Translations under genes and position numbers: made by a program
Shown here: positions 22,600 to 33,838 of the stretch, one piece after another
How the letters are laid out: each line of letters starts with the position of its first letter
How positions within the stretch are numbered: position 1 is the first letter of the stretch
Notes under the pieces: generated by a model
What the model was told of the DNA's origin: nothing
Database searches by the model: none
The model's input: the letters and a program-made list of their open reading frames with translations, nothing else
Assembly (NCBI GenBank): GCA_008638375.1
Contig: CM018043.1
Location: forward strand, 36,443,481 to 36,507,480
Direction of reading: 5' to 3'
Length of the DNA: 64,000 bases
From: Nyssa sinensis
Lineage: Eukaryota; Streptophyta; Magnoliopsida; Cornales; Nyssaceae

Positions 22600-23240
22600 T
22601 GATGCTGCACTTTTTGACTCGCAACACGTGAGGGCTCCGTGACCTGTAGAACACTCAGAGAGATGATCAGAGGACCACCGGATTGGCTCCGGTGGTAGCC
22701 GCTCCGATGCTTAAGTAAGTAAGAGAATTGAAAGACTGTATTGAAAGCCAAAGAATGAGCATAGAGAATAAGGCGTACCTTTAGGGTTTAATTTATAAGC
22801 CGTGGCTTTCCTAAGTTGGTTAGGATTCGAAGCCATGAATATAGGGATTTGATCACCGGAGATTGCAGTTACCTTGCATAGAGATAACCATAGAAGCCAT
22901 GAATATAGGGATTTGATTACTGGAGATTGCGGCTACCTTGCATAGAGATAACCATAGATGGTAGTTTCCTTGTTGAAGACTGCTTTCTTGTTGAAGACCG
23001 CTTCCTTATTCCCTGTTCGGCATCCGCTAAGGTGATGACGAGTTCTGTAGTGTTGGTCTGAACCCTGTGACCTTGTTCTGGATATATATATATATGTTCG
23101 GCCACTTCCGACCTTGTATGATGATCTGGATGCTTGAGTTTTTCCTTATTGGCTGAATGATAATCATGTTGGCTGAGCATAGGTCGGATTGCGGTTACAC
23201 GTGTCAAGTGTTGATTGGCCTGTTCTTTTATGGTATATCA
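22600..23240 (-). repeat. T1 5' LTR (right)
   Basis: Same borders as the left LTR and the same 63-bp internal tandem duplication. The shorter (AT)n run accounts for the 4-bp length difference. Confidence 0.9.
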
Positions 23241-23245
23241 ATTAT

Positions 23246-24215
23246 TATTATTATTTTTTTTTTTAGGGTTGCTGGATTTTTATTTTTTTATTTTTAGATT
23301 ATTATTTAAAAACAAAAAACAAAAAATAGAAAAATAAAAAATGTTTGTGTGCGGAATTGGATGGTTTTATTTGGATTTTATTTGGCTAAACTCTTCAAGG
23401 TCGCCAATAAATGTGTAAGAATTAATGTTGACTTGTAGGTTTTGGTTGATATTTAAATAATTGATGAATAATGATGACCAAGTCACAATCCAGACTTGAA
23501 CTGTTGAAAACTGATTTGTTTTTAATGAGCATGGGTGCTTGAGTTTGAGATACATGTTTTATTAGCTGAGTTGATGGGTGTCTAACTATGTGCATTGGTT
23601 TCAAGACTTAGAACTTGCTTCACTACTCATTTTTTTTTCTAATTATGGAGCTATGTTAGAGAAATGAAAAAAAAAGAAAAGTAAGTAAATCATGTGGTGG
23701 GTTGAGATGGAGCGTAAAACGCACTCATTCATAAACACATGCATAAAGTGAGATGGAGCATAAAATGCACTCACTGGTGGGTTGAGATGGAGCGTAAAAC
23801 GCACTCAATCAAAAGCATATGCGAAAAGGTGAGATGGAGCATAAAATGTACTCACTTAACAAGAAAAAAAATAATAAAAAGAAAAAAAAAGGTAATAATG
23901 GAAAAGCTATGTTTCGAGTCTTGGAATGGTGTGCATAGTTGTTCTCCCATATGGACTTAGTTGTGTATTCATGTTGATCATAGGAAAGGTACTTGTATGC
24001 ATGCACTTGAATTTTGAAATTGTTTTGTGAAAAATGACAAGGTTGTTGTTGCGAATTAATTGGTGAAGTATTAACCAAATTCCTGCTAGTCTTTGCATTA
24101 ATTTTCATGGATGAGCTATTTAACTTAAGACCTTTGAGAGTTTGGTTGGATGGATTCAAGTGAACCTTTTATTTTGTTTACATGAGGACGTGTAAAAACT
24201 AAGTGTGGGGGAATT
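23246..24215 (+). mobile_element. 3' noncoding region of the Athila-like element
   Basis: It resumes after T1 and its TSD. It is A/T-rich with homopolymer runs and holds a short minisatellite (23700-23860). It ends in the polypurine tract AAGTGTGGGGGAATT (24201-24215). No gene was seen; the open frames here are short and not conserved. Confidence 0.7.
23700..23860 (+). repeat. Four-unit hairpin minisatellite in the Athila-like element
   Basis: Four units share GAGATGGAGCRTAAAAYGCACTCA, read here in two halves: gagatggagc, then RTAAAAYGCACTCA. Two units carry GCGT-aaa-ACGC and two carry GCAT-aaa-ATGY, inside an outer GTGAG/CTCAC inverted repeat in the second and fourth. The two types alternate. 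Confidence 0.75.
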
Positions 24216-25956
24216 TAATAAGAGCATAATATTTAATATTTTAATTCTTTTATATTTAGTTTTGTGGCATATTTTCTATTTTAGTGAGCTAATTAATTCA
24301 TTTATTGAATTAGGGAAGCATTGATGGTAAAAGAATAATTTTGTGCAAGTTTTGGTTTTTGGACAGATTTGACCTATGGAACTTCACTTGAGATTTGGAT
24401 GGTGTTAGACTTCAAGAATGAGGAAGTGGTCTTCATGAAGTTTTTAGAGGACATCTTGAGATTTTCAGAAAGGTCTGCTTTGCAAAAATCTGAGTTCGTT
24501 TGGGCTTCCAAACATTATTTCGAAATTAGGCCTGGAAAGTTGTTCCATGCAGCGGAATCCTGTCCAACCAGCCGACTTCAACAGGCTATAACTTGAGTTT
24601 TCAAAGCCCAAATCAAGTGATTCAAAATTCTAAAATTATCTACTCATGTAGGGCTACAACTTTCATGAAGATCCTTAGTCAAAATTCAGTCGTTTTCGGA
24701 TATAAAAATAGCTCGCAACATTCAGCCCAATTAAAGTGCGGCTGGAGCATGGAGAAAATAAAAAGAAAGAAAGCTAATCAAGGTGGGCTGGGCTAGTCAA
24801 ACTTGCAGCACTGTGAAAATAAAAAGAAATAAAAAGCAAAAGAAGAAAAATACAAAAGAAATAAAAAAAGGAAGAAGAAAAGTCAAAGTGGGCTGGGCTT
24901 GCATGATGGCTTGGGCGGCTGAACTAAGTGCAGGGACTGAACAGTGGGCTAGGGTGCTGACTAGGAAGATCCAGGCGGTGGAAAATTAAAGGAACAAAGA
25001 GAGGAAGTGGCGCAGGGGGTGCGGCGCTGAAGCAGTGCACAGGGAGAGAAGAAGCTTGTGGCGTACAAGGAAACAGGGGCGCACAGAGTTAAAAATTAAA
25101 TTATTAGTTTTATTTTCTTATTCAATGATGTCTGGCTAGATTTTCAATTCAGTTCAAGGGGATTTCGAACCCTCATTACAGTTTGATGGTTGAATTAATT
25201 CAGTAACGTTATTTCTCCCTTTTCTTATGAATTTGTTCATGATAATCTATTTTAACTATTTATTGATATTTGATTTGATTGATTTAATCAAGGCCTGTTG
25301 AATTGATCAGATTATTATCAATTGCTAGATTCAGGAAATATATTATGTAATTAATATGGTTCCTTATCAATTGTGACAAATAGTGATAGATGATTGTGGA
25401 CAAGCTTTTGTTTATTGCTATGATTATCATGACCTAAGTTAAACAGTCCGAGCTTGTGTGATTGTTGCTTAGAATAATTTAATTTCTTGGATATGAATGT
25501 TGCCATTATATTAAATTTAGAGAGCTTGTTCTAAATTGTCTAATGGTTATAATCTAATGGAGAGCTTGTTTCATTAGTAAAGAATTAAAAGAAATTTCGG
25601 GTAGTAGAGCTTGTTGTTACTTAGGATTATTAGATTCATTGAAGGGTAGAATAACGTTATAATTGATTGATTGTTCCATTAACTGCGAGGGTGAGATTGA
25701 ACTAAAGAACTGAAGTTTTTAATTCATTGATTTCTATTATTAATTTAGTTTTCAATCGTAATTAGTTTGATCAAGATTTCAACCCCCCATTTATTGTTTT
25801 GTTATTAATTAAATTTCAGTTTAGAATTGGTCAGAATAAATAAAAAATAAATTGTGAACACTCTCTATGGGTTCGACCTTTACTCGTCTAGCTACTGTGT
25901 TTATTGTATTAAGAAGTAAGGTTAAATATTTTTGGAATGTTAACGACACGCTTCCA
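24216..25956 (+). repeat. 3' LTR of the Athila-like element
   Basis: It begins TAATAAGAGCATAATATT (TG changed to TA at the first step) and ends ACGCTTCCA. It matches 7068-8803 throughout with scattered substitutions. Confidence 0.85.
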
Positions 25957-25961
25957 CTCTC

Positions 25962-26508
25962 CCTCGGCCTCGACCTCGACTTCTCACTCTTAGTGGCATC
26001 CTATATCAACATATAAGAAAGACAACATTTGAACATTATAAATCCTTAAAAATTTCATTTCCCCTTTTGGCTCTCATGTCCCAGATGATGTATAAAATAA
26101 TCCCATGTACATTAACACAAGTACATATAAACATTCAATTTATTTATGTATTGTGCCACGTGTTCAAGTCAATGCTCACACCAATACTCAAACAATCTCT
26201 AATGATGTTTCAAACATCTAGTAATTTAATAAATCAAGTTTTCTCACATTAAGCACTTAAGTCAAAGTTTATATCAATACTTAGACAAGTTAAAATGATG
26301 TCTTGATCATCTAACAACTCAACACATCAAGTATTTTTGCATCAAGCATTTCAATTCACTATTCATATCAACATTCAAACAATTTTCAACAATACATCAA
26401 TCTCTACAAGTCAATATCTCAAGTACGCTCACATCAAGGCATATATCAAACTTCACATTTCACAAGCATACAACAATCAAAAGTAAACCTAGGGCTCTGA
26501 TACCATTC
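25962..26508 (-). pseudogene. Chromovirus gag N-terminus, leader and primer-binding site
   Basis: On the minus strand: TGGTATCAGAGCC (26493-26505, complementary to initiator-Met tRNA) three bases from the LTR, then a leader of about 490 bp. Gag follows from ATG 25997-25999, opening with MPLRVRSRGRGRGR. The frame is cut by the Athila-like insertion and resumes at 7062. Confidence 0.75.
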
Positions 26509-28527
26509 TGTCACGCCTCGGGCCCCAAAGACCTAAGGATGACCCAATAAATTAAGGTCAAACTAAATAAATGATTCCTGTATGTCTCAAACCACCCTGT
26601 GATATGCATATTCTCACTTAAGTTTTTCATAACAAAAATGTTCATTAACATTCCATACACACAACCTAACAAGGTTTCCATACATAAATTCTAAAAGTTT
26701 ATTCATCTTGTGATTGCTATTTCTAAGTCAAAAGAATACTAGTCTTGTTGAGGATTTCAAGCCTTCACATCAAAATATAAAGACCATAGGGCTTTTTACA
26801 TTCCCAAAATAACAAAAGACCAAAATGAAAGTTGTGAGTTTAATTGCATCCAAAAATAAACATAAAATGTCCAAAAGATATGTCCTTCTAATCTTTGTCA
26901 TCAAGCGACTGACTCCTTGCCGTTACCTACATCTGGTAGGGGTTAATACAACAACCCCAATAGAAATTCTAAAATAGGAAAAATTAAGGTGGTGTAAAAT
27001 GTAGACATGTGAAATGTTAAGTGTCAGACAAGTATTCAACCAACATGCATGCATATCAATAAATGATTCATCATACCCCTAACAATGCAAATCGCCAACC
27101 CAACCACACAAAAACATAACAACAAGTTAAGGGGAGAATCATCACATAAATATAATTAAATAGGTACAAAGTAAATTACCATTCAAACCTCGCGTTAATC
27201 CTCTCACTTAAATAAAATCACCTTGCCAATTCACCTAATGTCTATCAGAAAAGCCTAGTACTTCACGAGCTACTGACCCGTTGACTATGTACTACCACCC
27301 GCGCAGGATTACGATTTGCAACCGAAGGGAGACACAATCCCCATCACAAAATATTCCCGGTCTCTAATGCGGCCTCACAACGAGCCACTTTTTCTTGTCC
27401 CTTAACTTATTCTAGGGATTAATTATCCACATCCACATCCACATCCCATTCTCTATTTCCATTTTTGTATTTTATCATTCATCAATATTTTTCACTTTAT
27501 TCACAACATACCCAAGGTTCATATCACCTCCTTAATTATCACAAGAATATAACAATGACTATACAACCTATAGCCATCAACAATCCAATTATTAACAAGT
27601 GTGTGGCAAGATTAGCATAAGTAAATGACATTCAACATTTCTCCTAATTATCAACATGTACTTGTCAAGATCATTTCACTGCATGACATTTCATACTCTT
27701 GTCATTTACCAAAGCAGAACACATATGTATATGAAGAATGACATTCATAATGCAAGACAAAGAATTAAATAAAATTCTCAATGTATCCATGTAAACACCT
27801 AACCCTCAACCTAGGTTAGAATCCCTACATCAAAACAAGTTTGGATTTGTGTGTAGAAAGAGAGAGATATTCCAATTTCAAACTTCAATCCTTGCTCCCA
27901 AAACTTCAGAAATAATTTACACCGTTTATTTTACTTAACAAAGCTAGATCTACAAATAATTTCAAGAATTTTGAAAAAGAAATGAAAAACCCCAATTTTA
28001 CCTTTTGTTCTTGAAGAAATCTTGAAATTCCTAGATTTCAATCGGTCAAAATTCCTCTTATACTTGAATCTATGTGTTGTGTTGTGTTTACAATGCTTGA
28101 AAATTCATAAAAGCCTAAGAAATTCCCTAACCCTAACTTTCCTCTTGTCTATAGAGAGTTTGGAAGAGAAGGGAAAGTGGAATTTGAGCAAAAATAACCT
28201 TTTAGCCCGCACTAAAAGTGTTATGTCACACGTTCGTTTGAACGAACGAAGCCTTCAATCGAACGAATATCAAACAAAAATTATAGTAGACTCTCTGGTG
28301 TTCGTTCGAACAAACAGCCTATTCATTCGAACAAATGCCAAAAAACCTTATGCATTTCTCATATTTTTACTATTTTCCATTTATCACCCATGTATCATTA
28401 CTCCATATTATGTTGTTTAAATTTTTTCCACCACATTACTACATTCATGAGACTTATTATCATGCAAAAGTAACATTATTCATTATTTATTTCTTTTATG
28501 TATTTTTTAATTTTACGAAATGTTATA
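26509..28527 (-). repeat. Chromovirus LTR, right copy (5' LTR)
   Basis: On the plus strand it begins TGTCACGCCTCGGG and ends CGAAATGTTATA (CA changed to TA). It is homologous to 2204-4180. The open frames at 28022-28420 and 28335-28595 lie in or across this LTR and have counterparts in the left LTR, so they are not genes. Confidence 0.8.
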
Positions 28528-28686
28528 GACCGAAATGCCTTTTTTGGGCAATAATGATGGGAATGCCCTTTATAGGCGAAATGAGAAATTATTAAAATAC
28601 CCCTAGATGAGACATATTGTAACAACTTACCAAAAATGGCAGAACCAAATTTATTCAACCAATGCTTTCAAGATGAGGTGTCTACA
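28528..28686 (-). repeat. End fragment of the older LTR-like element
   Basis: It ends gaggtgtctaca, matching gagttgtctaca at 57737, after a stretch of 'aaaatacccct' motifs. With 842-1694 it appears to be one LTR copy that the chromovirus split. Confidence 0.45.
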
Positions 28687-29819
28687 GATGTTGTTATACC
28701 ATTCTAAATTCAGTCCTTTTTTTGTTGGTTCTACTTCTAGGAATACTTGTGTATAGATCCTAATGGTTTATTTAAGTTATCTATGGCTTTTTTTGGGTTT
28801 ATTTTGTTGGGTAGTTGTGATTATGGGTTATGTAAAGCACTGAAAGACTATATTGGGGTGTTTGTAAAATTCCTTCAGTACTATAACTAATCAAGTACTA
28901 TTTACTCTCTCTCTTTCGCTTTTTCATATTTTTTTTCTTTTTCTTTTTGGCCTGAACTACTAAGAGTTGTAAGGAAAACTTATGTTAGATTTATTTTGAA
29001 ATTCCCTTTTTCTAGTTTATGTGTTGGCAATTCATTCTAAAAATCTTTAGAGATAAGAAAAAATTTGATCGAGGCTAAGAAAACAGCACAACAGGGGGAA
29101 ACTTGCGTATTGATTAGTATAATAAAGGAAGAAACATAGCCATCTGTGTGCTGATTGATAGATTGATGGAGTGCCAATCGATACTAATATTTATGCCACA
29201 TGGCATGAAGAACTCATCATTTAAGTACCGATCAATCAACAATGACCAAAATTTCAGATTTTGGTGGTTTCTGACATATTTTATGGTGCTACATAGCACA
29301 CGAGTCTGAGAGTATCCAAAAAAATTAGATTTTTATTTAAATCATGGGACTAGGGTAGACTATATGCATAATGTTAGACTGGTACAAAGTTTCAAGTTCC
29401 CCATCGACAGGACGTGCTATATATCTCCCATGGCCACCAAATGCGATGACCTAATCAAATTGTACAATATCACCTTTTTGCATACCTCTCATGTTCATCC
29501 AGGGACCACAGTCAAATAGTATTTGATCTGGGAGTGGGGGTTTTTTGTCAGTGTCACCCAATACATTAAGTGAATGTCTAGGGCGAGGACTACTAACCGT
29601 CTAGAGTTTGAAAGGGTATATAGTGCAAATGAAAATGTCATGAGTAAAGTGTGTGCATGGTATTATGGTTTTAATCCATACATTCCATATACCCATTCGC
29701 AAGAAAATAAATGACAATAATGCAAGGAAATAAACACACAACAATAAAAATAAAAAAAAACCCTTGAGGATGAACACCGTAAAAGTCCAACATTCAAAAA
29801 TCCCCTGTAGAGTCACCAT
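28687..29819. other. Noncoding stretch, possibly the interior of the older LTR element
   Basis: No gene was seen. The right end, on the minus strand, reads ATGGTGACTCTACAGGGG directly after the CACA end of the LTR at 29820. This resembles the Arg-tRNA type primer-binding site (TGGCGACTCCACTGGGGA) of some Tat/Ogre elements. No polypurine tract is evident at the other end. Confidence 0.35.
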
Positions 29820-30092
29820 TGTGAGCACCTGCGCCAGAAAAACATATAGTTGGACCGACTATCCCCTCCTCTAAAGGTGGGAAGGAATGCCCTAAAAGTA
29901 CATGAAAAGAAAAGAGGAGTCGCTAGAGTTTTTTAGGTAGTTAAACAAGCAAACTCAATTACAACCCATGAAGAGCATACATATAACTAGGACAAGAAAT
30001 TAAAGATTACATTGCTTTGGTATTAAAATACATTATAAGGCCCAAAATGGGTCACAACTCAATAAAAGAAATAAATATGTGATTACAACCAG

Positions 30093-33000
30093 TGTCACGA
30101 CCCGAAACCCACCCTGTGTGGATCTCGTATCGCGACCGCCACCTTTCAGCCCGGAAGCCTTAGGGCAAGGCTTACATAAGCAACAGTATCAGATGGTGGT
30201 GCGGTCTTGGTTTGCCGAAGCATGAAAAACTTTTTTTTTTCTTTTCTTATTTAAAACTTTCGCACATCCGTCCGGTACTGCCGCTCTTCATAGCGGTACA
30301 CATGATAATACATTCAGAGCATAAATAAAATTCTAAAGTTTTATACACATTACATATCCGATTGCCTCTCGGGCTTAAGTACATATTTGTCCAAAATCTA
30401 CTATCTCAAAAATTGACCCACTACAGGTCCTAGTACATCAAATTCTCTTGATCCAAATGGAGCTGCTAATCGTCAATCCTCAAATGAGGGCAAGGCTCCT
30501 ATTCATCATTAATACCTGAAAAATGTTAGGGAATGGGGTGAGCTTCGAGAAGCCCAATGAGTAATTCTTACATTTGTCATGGGGTTTCAACTGGTAGTGG
30601 TTTCGCACGTGAGAGTTTATAAAATACTCACTGCCAATTGCTCGTATACTTTGAACATAGAGTACATGCACTTTTCATAAAGATAGCTTTGAAACATTTA
30701 AAGTATTCAAGCTAAATATACATTTCCTTAAATAGAGTATATGCACTTCAAAATATATAAACATGCATGATGAAAATGGGGGTAAAACCTGCTTCCATTT
30801 CAAAAGCATTACTTCAAAACATATAATCATGCATAGTTAAAATGGGGGTAAAACCTGCTTCTATTTTTAAAAGCATTTGTCATCTTTTCTCTTTGATTAG
30901 GTGGAATCTGTTTCGAACCAGACTCCCGCTTTACTTTTCGTGGAGATATCTCATTGCCTGGGGGATTAGATCCTGCTATCGGGCATTTATTCATAGAAAC
31001 CCATAAAATTCGTGGTACTTATGCACAGTTTATCTTTGCATTTAAATACATTTATCACGTGACTTTTCATAATACTTTTCATAAGTATTTAAAACACGAT
31101 GTTCATGACTTCATGATAAAATCTTCAAATACTTGGAATAAACAAATTTCAGAACATGTGGACATGTTAAATACTTTTAAGGAAGTCTGTAATAGAAATC
31201 AATCATTCAGCATGTCATAACAGGATTTATAAGAACGAAATATTTTAAAATAGGAATCATGAAATATTTAACACTCAATGCTTCAGATATTTTGAAATTT
31301 AAAACATCTTCAAATCCGTGGAATTAAATCTCCACTTCAAATGCAAAGTTACTCACCTTGGTCCTTAGGGTTGGTGCTAATAATGCGCTTTCCCACTTCC
31401 TCTAAAATTCCTAAAAACAATTCATAATAATCTTGTTAACTTCATATCTACTGCAATATCCCCATTGATGCTCCTTAACTTATGCTTATATCGTATTAGA
31501 TCCTAACTTTAATCTTAAGCCCTATTTTCTTAACGTATACTCTTTTGGTAGCTTCATTAATTTGTTAGGATCACTTTCTTAACTTCACATATTTACGTGT
31601 CATATTTTTTCATAATTTATTTCATAACACGGACCTCACCGTTGAGTTTGGAACGTCGAAGAAAGTTAATTTAGACCTTCTCGGCTTTTAATTTGGCTTC
31701 GGACATGTTAGGGGCAATTTGGTAATTTATACTTTAATGTGTCCTAATTTTTTTTTTTGGAGTCCCGTCTCATGAAACGGATCCCACCATTGGGTTCAGA
31801 GTGTCCAAAATAGTTAAAATACACTATTTTTTTACTTTATTTGGACTTCGTTTGCCCCATTTTTGGCATAAGGGTATTTTTGAACTATTCCTAAATTAAA
31901 TATTATTAATTTAATTTCAATTGGGCCATAGTACAATTTCCCAGAACGTTTGGGGTCAAAATCTAATTCTTTCAACTTTTAAAATAAACCGGACGGTTTA
32001 TTTTTCTTTTAAGTGAACCGGACAGGGGCTTCATTGGACCAACCGGTTCGGCCGGTCCAAGGCGTAATGCTGACGTCATGATGACGTCAGCCCTAAAACT
32101 TAAAATTTAAATTTACTTGCATCAGAACGGTGTAGTTTCGATTTAAATGGGTTTAACCTTTTCTCGGTCGGATCGGGTCCCGACCCGAAACCCGGTCCAT
32201 GACTCGACCTGTCACTGTTCATCGTCCCCAACGACCTAGGGTTATTGTAGCCCTAAAATTGCAGAAATTTTTTTCTTCATTTTCGTGAGTTTTTGGCTAT
32301 CCATTTTCACTGTTTTCCATTCTAATCCACTTCTGGAACCCTAACCAACAACCTTACATTCATTTAGGGCATCGAATCAAGCTCAATGGCTCTGTTTCAA
32401 AAACGATAGCCGAACCTGCAACTGGTTCTCAAATGCCCATTTTTGGCCCAATATTCATGAGATTTGATTTTTTTATGACCTACAGATCATGGGGTTTCAG
32501 CCCTCATTTTTAGATTTCAGTTTTGTCGCGGTTTTAGTGAGGTTGGGTTTTAAACCCGAACCTGCAACTCGCGATTAGGGGGTCAGTTTTGAGCCTTTAA
32601 GGTCGCGTATCTAGGTTTTTGAGATGCTAAAAGAACCTGGTTCAAGTCTCAAAAAGCAAAAATAGGTTTGGTGTAAGTCCTTTCAAACTTGCTCTAACTG
32701 AGGTCATTAATGGCGGTTTTGGGTTCGGTTTTGCATTTCAGGCTACTTGATGGCCTAACAGTCGTGCATTCATCCAGATCTTACTGTCTAATTATCGTGC
32801 ATGAAATAACAGTCCCAAAAAGTACCAAAATAGTAGGGAAATTTCAAAGAGAACATCTTGGGTTTTTAGGTGTTTACCTTATACAGTGAATCCCTCCCTA
32901 TTCGTGGCTCAAGAAAAGACCTTAGTGGTTTGGCTTGTCCTAGTCGTGCAGCCTCAGTCCTCAGACTTCTTCCTTGCTCCTTTAATGACTACTCACAAGC

Positions 33001-33838
33001 ATGCACATACTAAGCCTTTCTCTCACTCTCCCTCTAACTCACCCCCCCTCTCTCTCTCTATATCTCAGATTTGCACATAGACCATTATGATTCCCTTCTT
33101 CAAATGTTCATATATCTCATAGAGAATCATGTGTATTGGATTTGCAAGCAATAATTTGGTTGCATGCAATTTGGTTGGGGGAGAGGTGATCAAGTGCTGA
33201 AGTAGGGTGATGATGGGGGCTAGGGCTGCATAGGCTGAGGTAGGGGTAAGGTGTTGCATGCATAGCCATTGGCCAATTTGGGAGGTGGGCTTGGCTAAAT
33301 TGGGTTTAAATACAATTTGGTTGCATATATAGGCACAAAGATGCCAATAGTCCACTTGGTAATTTTTTGGGTAATAAGAATCCTGCCCACTTGGTCAAGG
33401 GTTCAAGTCCCCTTGGCCTCACTTTTAGGAATTTTTCCTCCCATTTAGGCTTATGCCCTGTTTAGCTGGCACACTTAACCGTTTTGGCTACTTTCTTAAT
33501 ATTTTCTTTTCCGTTGCTCCTTTTTTGACGCAGTTTCTTCCAGTCACCTTCTATTTAGGTTAGCTTCAATATCCAAAGTCTCGTATCAGTTATTATTTAT
33601 TTGTGGCCGTCATAGTTCACTAATACGAGTTTCCATAGTGTTAAAATAACATCATTTCACCTAATTAACTCGTAATTAGGTTCGGACATTACGCCCTCAT
33701 TTCTGATGTGCTTAATTATTTTATTGGTCTATCATGACCATCGTGAGGTTTTCAATTAACTTCTTAATTATTCTTTATGTCGGTTCTAATTAATAATTAG
33801 CAAACTAATTATTAATTAATCAGGGTCGGGGTGTTACA
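30093..33838 (+). mobile_element. E1, 3.7-kb TGTCACGACCC-type LTR unit
   Basis: It starts TGTCACGACCCGAAACCC and ends GGTCGGGGTGTTACA, flanked by ACCAG/ACTAG (one mismatch). The TG-CA ends and 5-bp duplication fit an LTR. No protein domain, internal LTR pair, primer site or polypurine tract was found, so it is probably a solo LTR of an element with very long LTRs. It contains the paired TGACGTCA sites at 32071-32089 and a T-arm-like block at 33393-33420. The open frames 30954-31220 and 33065-33355 are not convincing. Confidence 0.75.
32071..32089. promoter_or_regulatory. Paired TGACGTCA sites in E1 (as-1-like)
   Basis: TGACGTCATGATGACGTCA: two TGACGTCA palindromes separated by 3 bp. E2 has TGACGTCATCATGACGTCA at 45116-45134. 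The layout resembles as-1, the TGA-class bZIP binding element. Binding is inferred. Confidence 0.5.

Larger units (their letters stand above)
11613..23240 (-). mobile_element. T1, Tat-lineage Ty3 retrotransposon (minus strand)
   Basis: The LTRs at 11613-12257 and 22600-23240 differ at about ten positions by eye plus an (AT)n length change, so the insertion is recent. The TSD is ATTAT (11608-11612 and 23241-23245). Order on the minus strand: LTR, primer-binding site, gag-protease, leaky-type stop, RT, Ty3 RNase H, archaeal-type RNase H, integrase, 60-bp minisatellite, two antisense genes, polypurine tract, LTR. The double RNase H, 3' minisatellite and antisense ORFs point to the Tat lineage. 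Several stops and two integrase frameshifts make this copy defective. Confidence 0.9.
7068..25956 (+). mobile_element. Athila-like LTR element lacking RT, RNase H and integrase
   Basis: The LTRs lie at 7068-8803 and 24216-25956, with the 5-bp TSD CTCTC at 7063-7067 and 25957-25961. Removing the element and one TSD copy restores an uninterrupted Gly-Arg-rich N-terminus of the chromovirus gag, which confirms the borders. Order: LTR, primer-binding site, gag-protease (9078-11273), noncoding 3' region (interrupted by T1 at 11613-23240), polypurine tract, LTR. The family normally has RT, RNase H and integrase after protease; here they are absent, so the element would need help in trans. Confidence 0.85.

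Noticed and set aside
28687..29819. Host gene between the two nests
   Set aside because: No exon-like codon pattern, splice-phase agreement or recognisable domain was seen.
30954..31220. 88-residue ORF inside E1
   Set aside because: It is in AT-rich LTR sequence, not conserved in E2, and has no domain.
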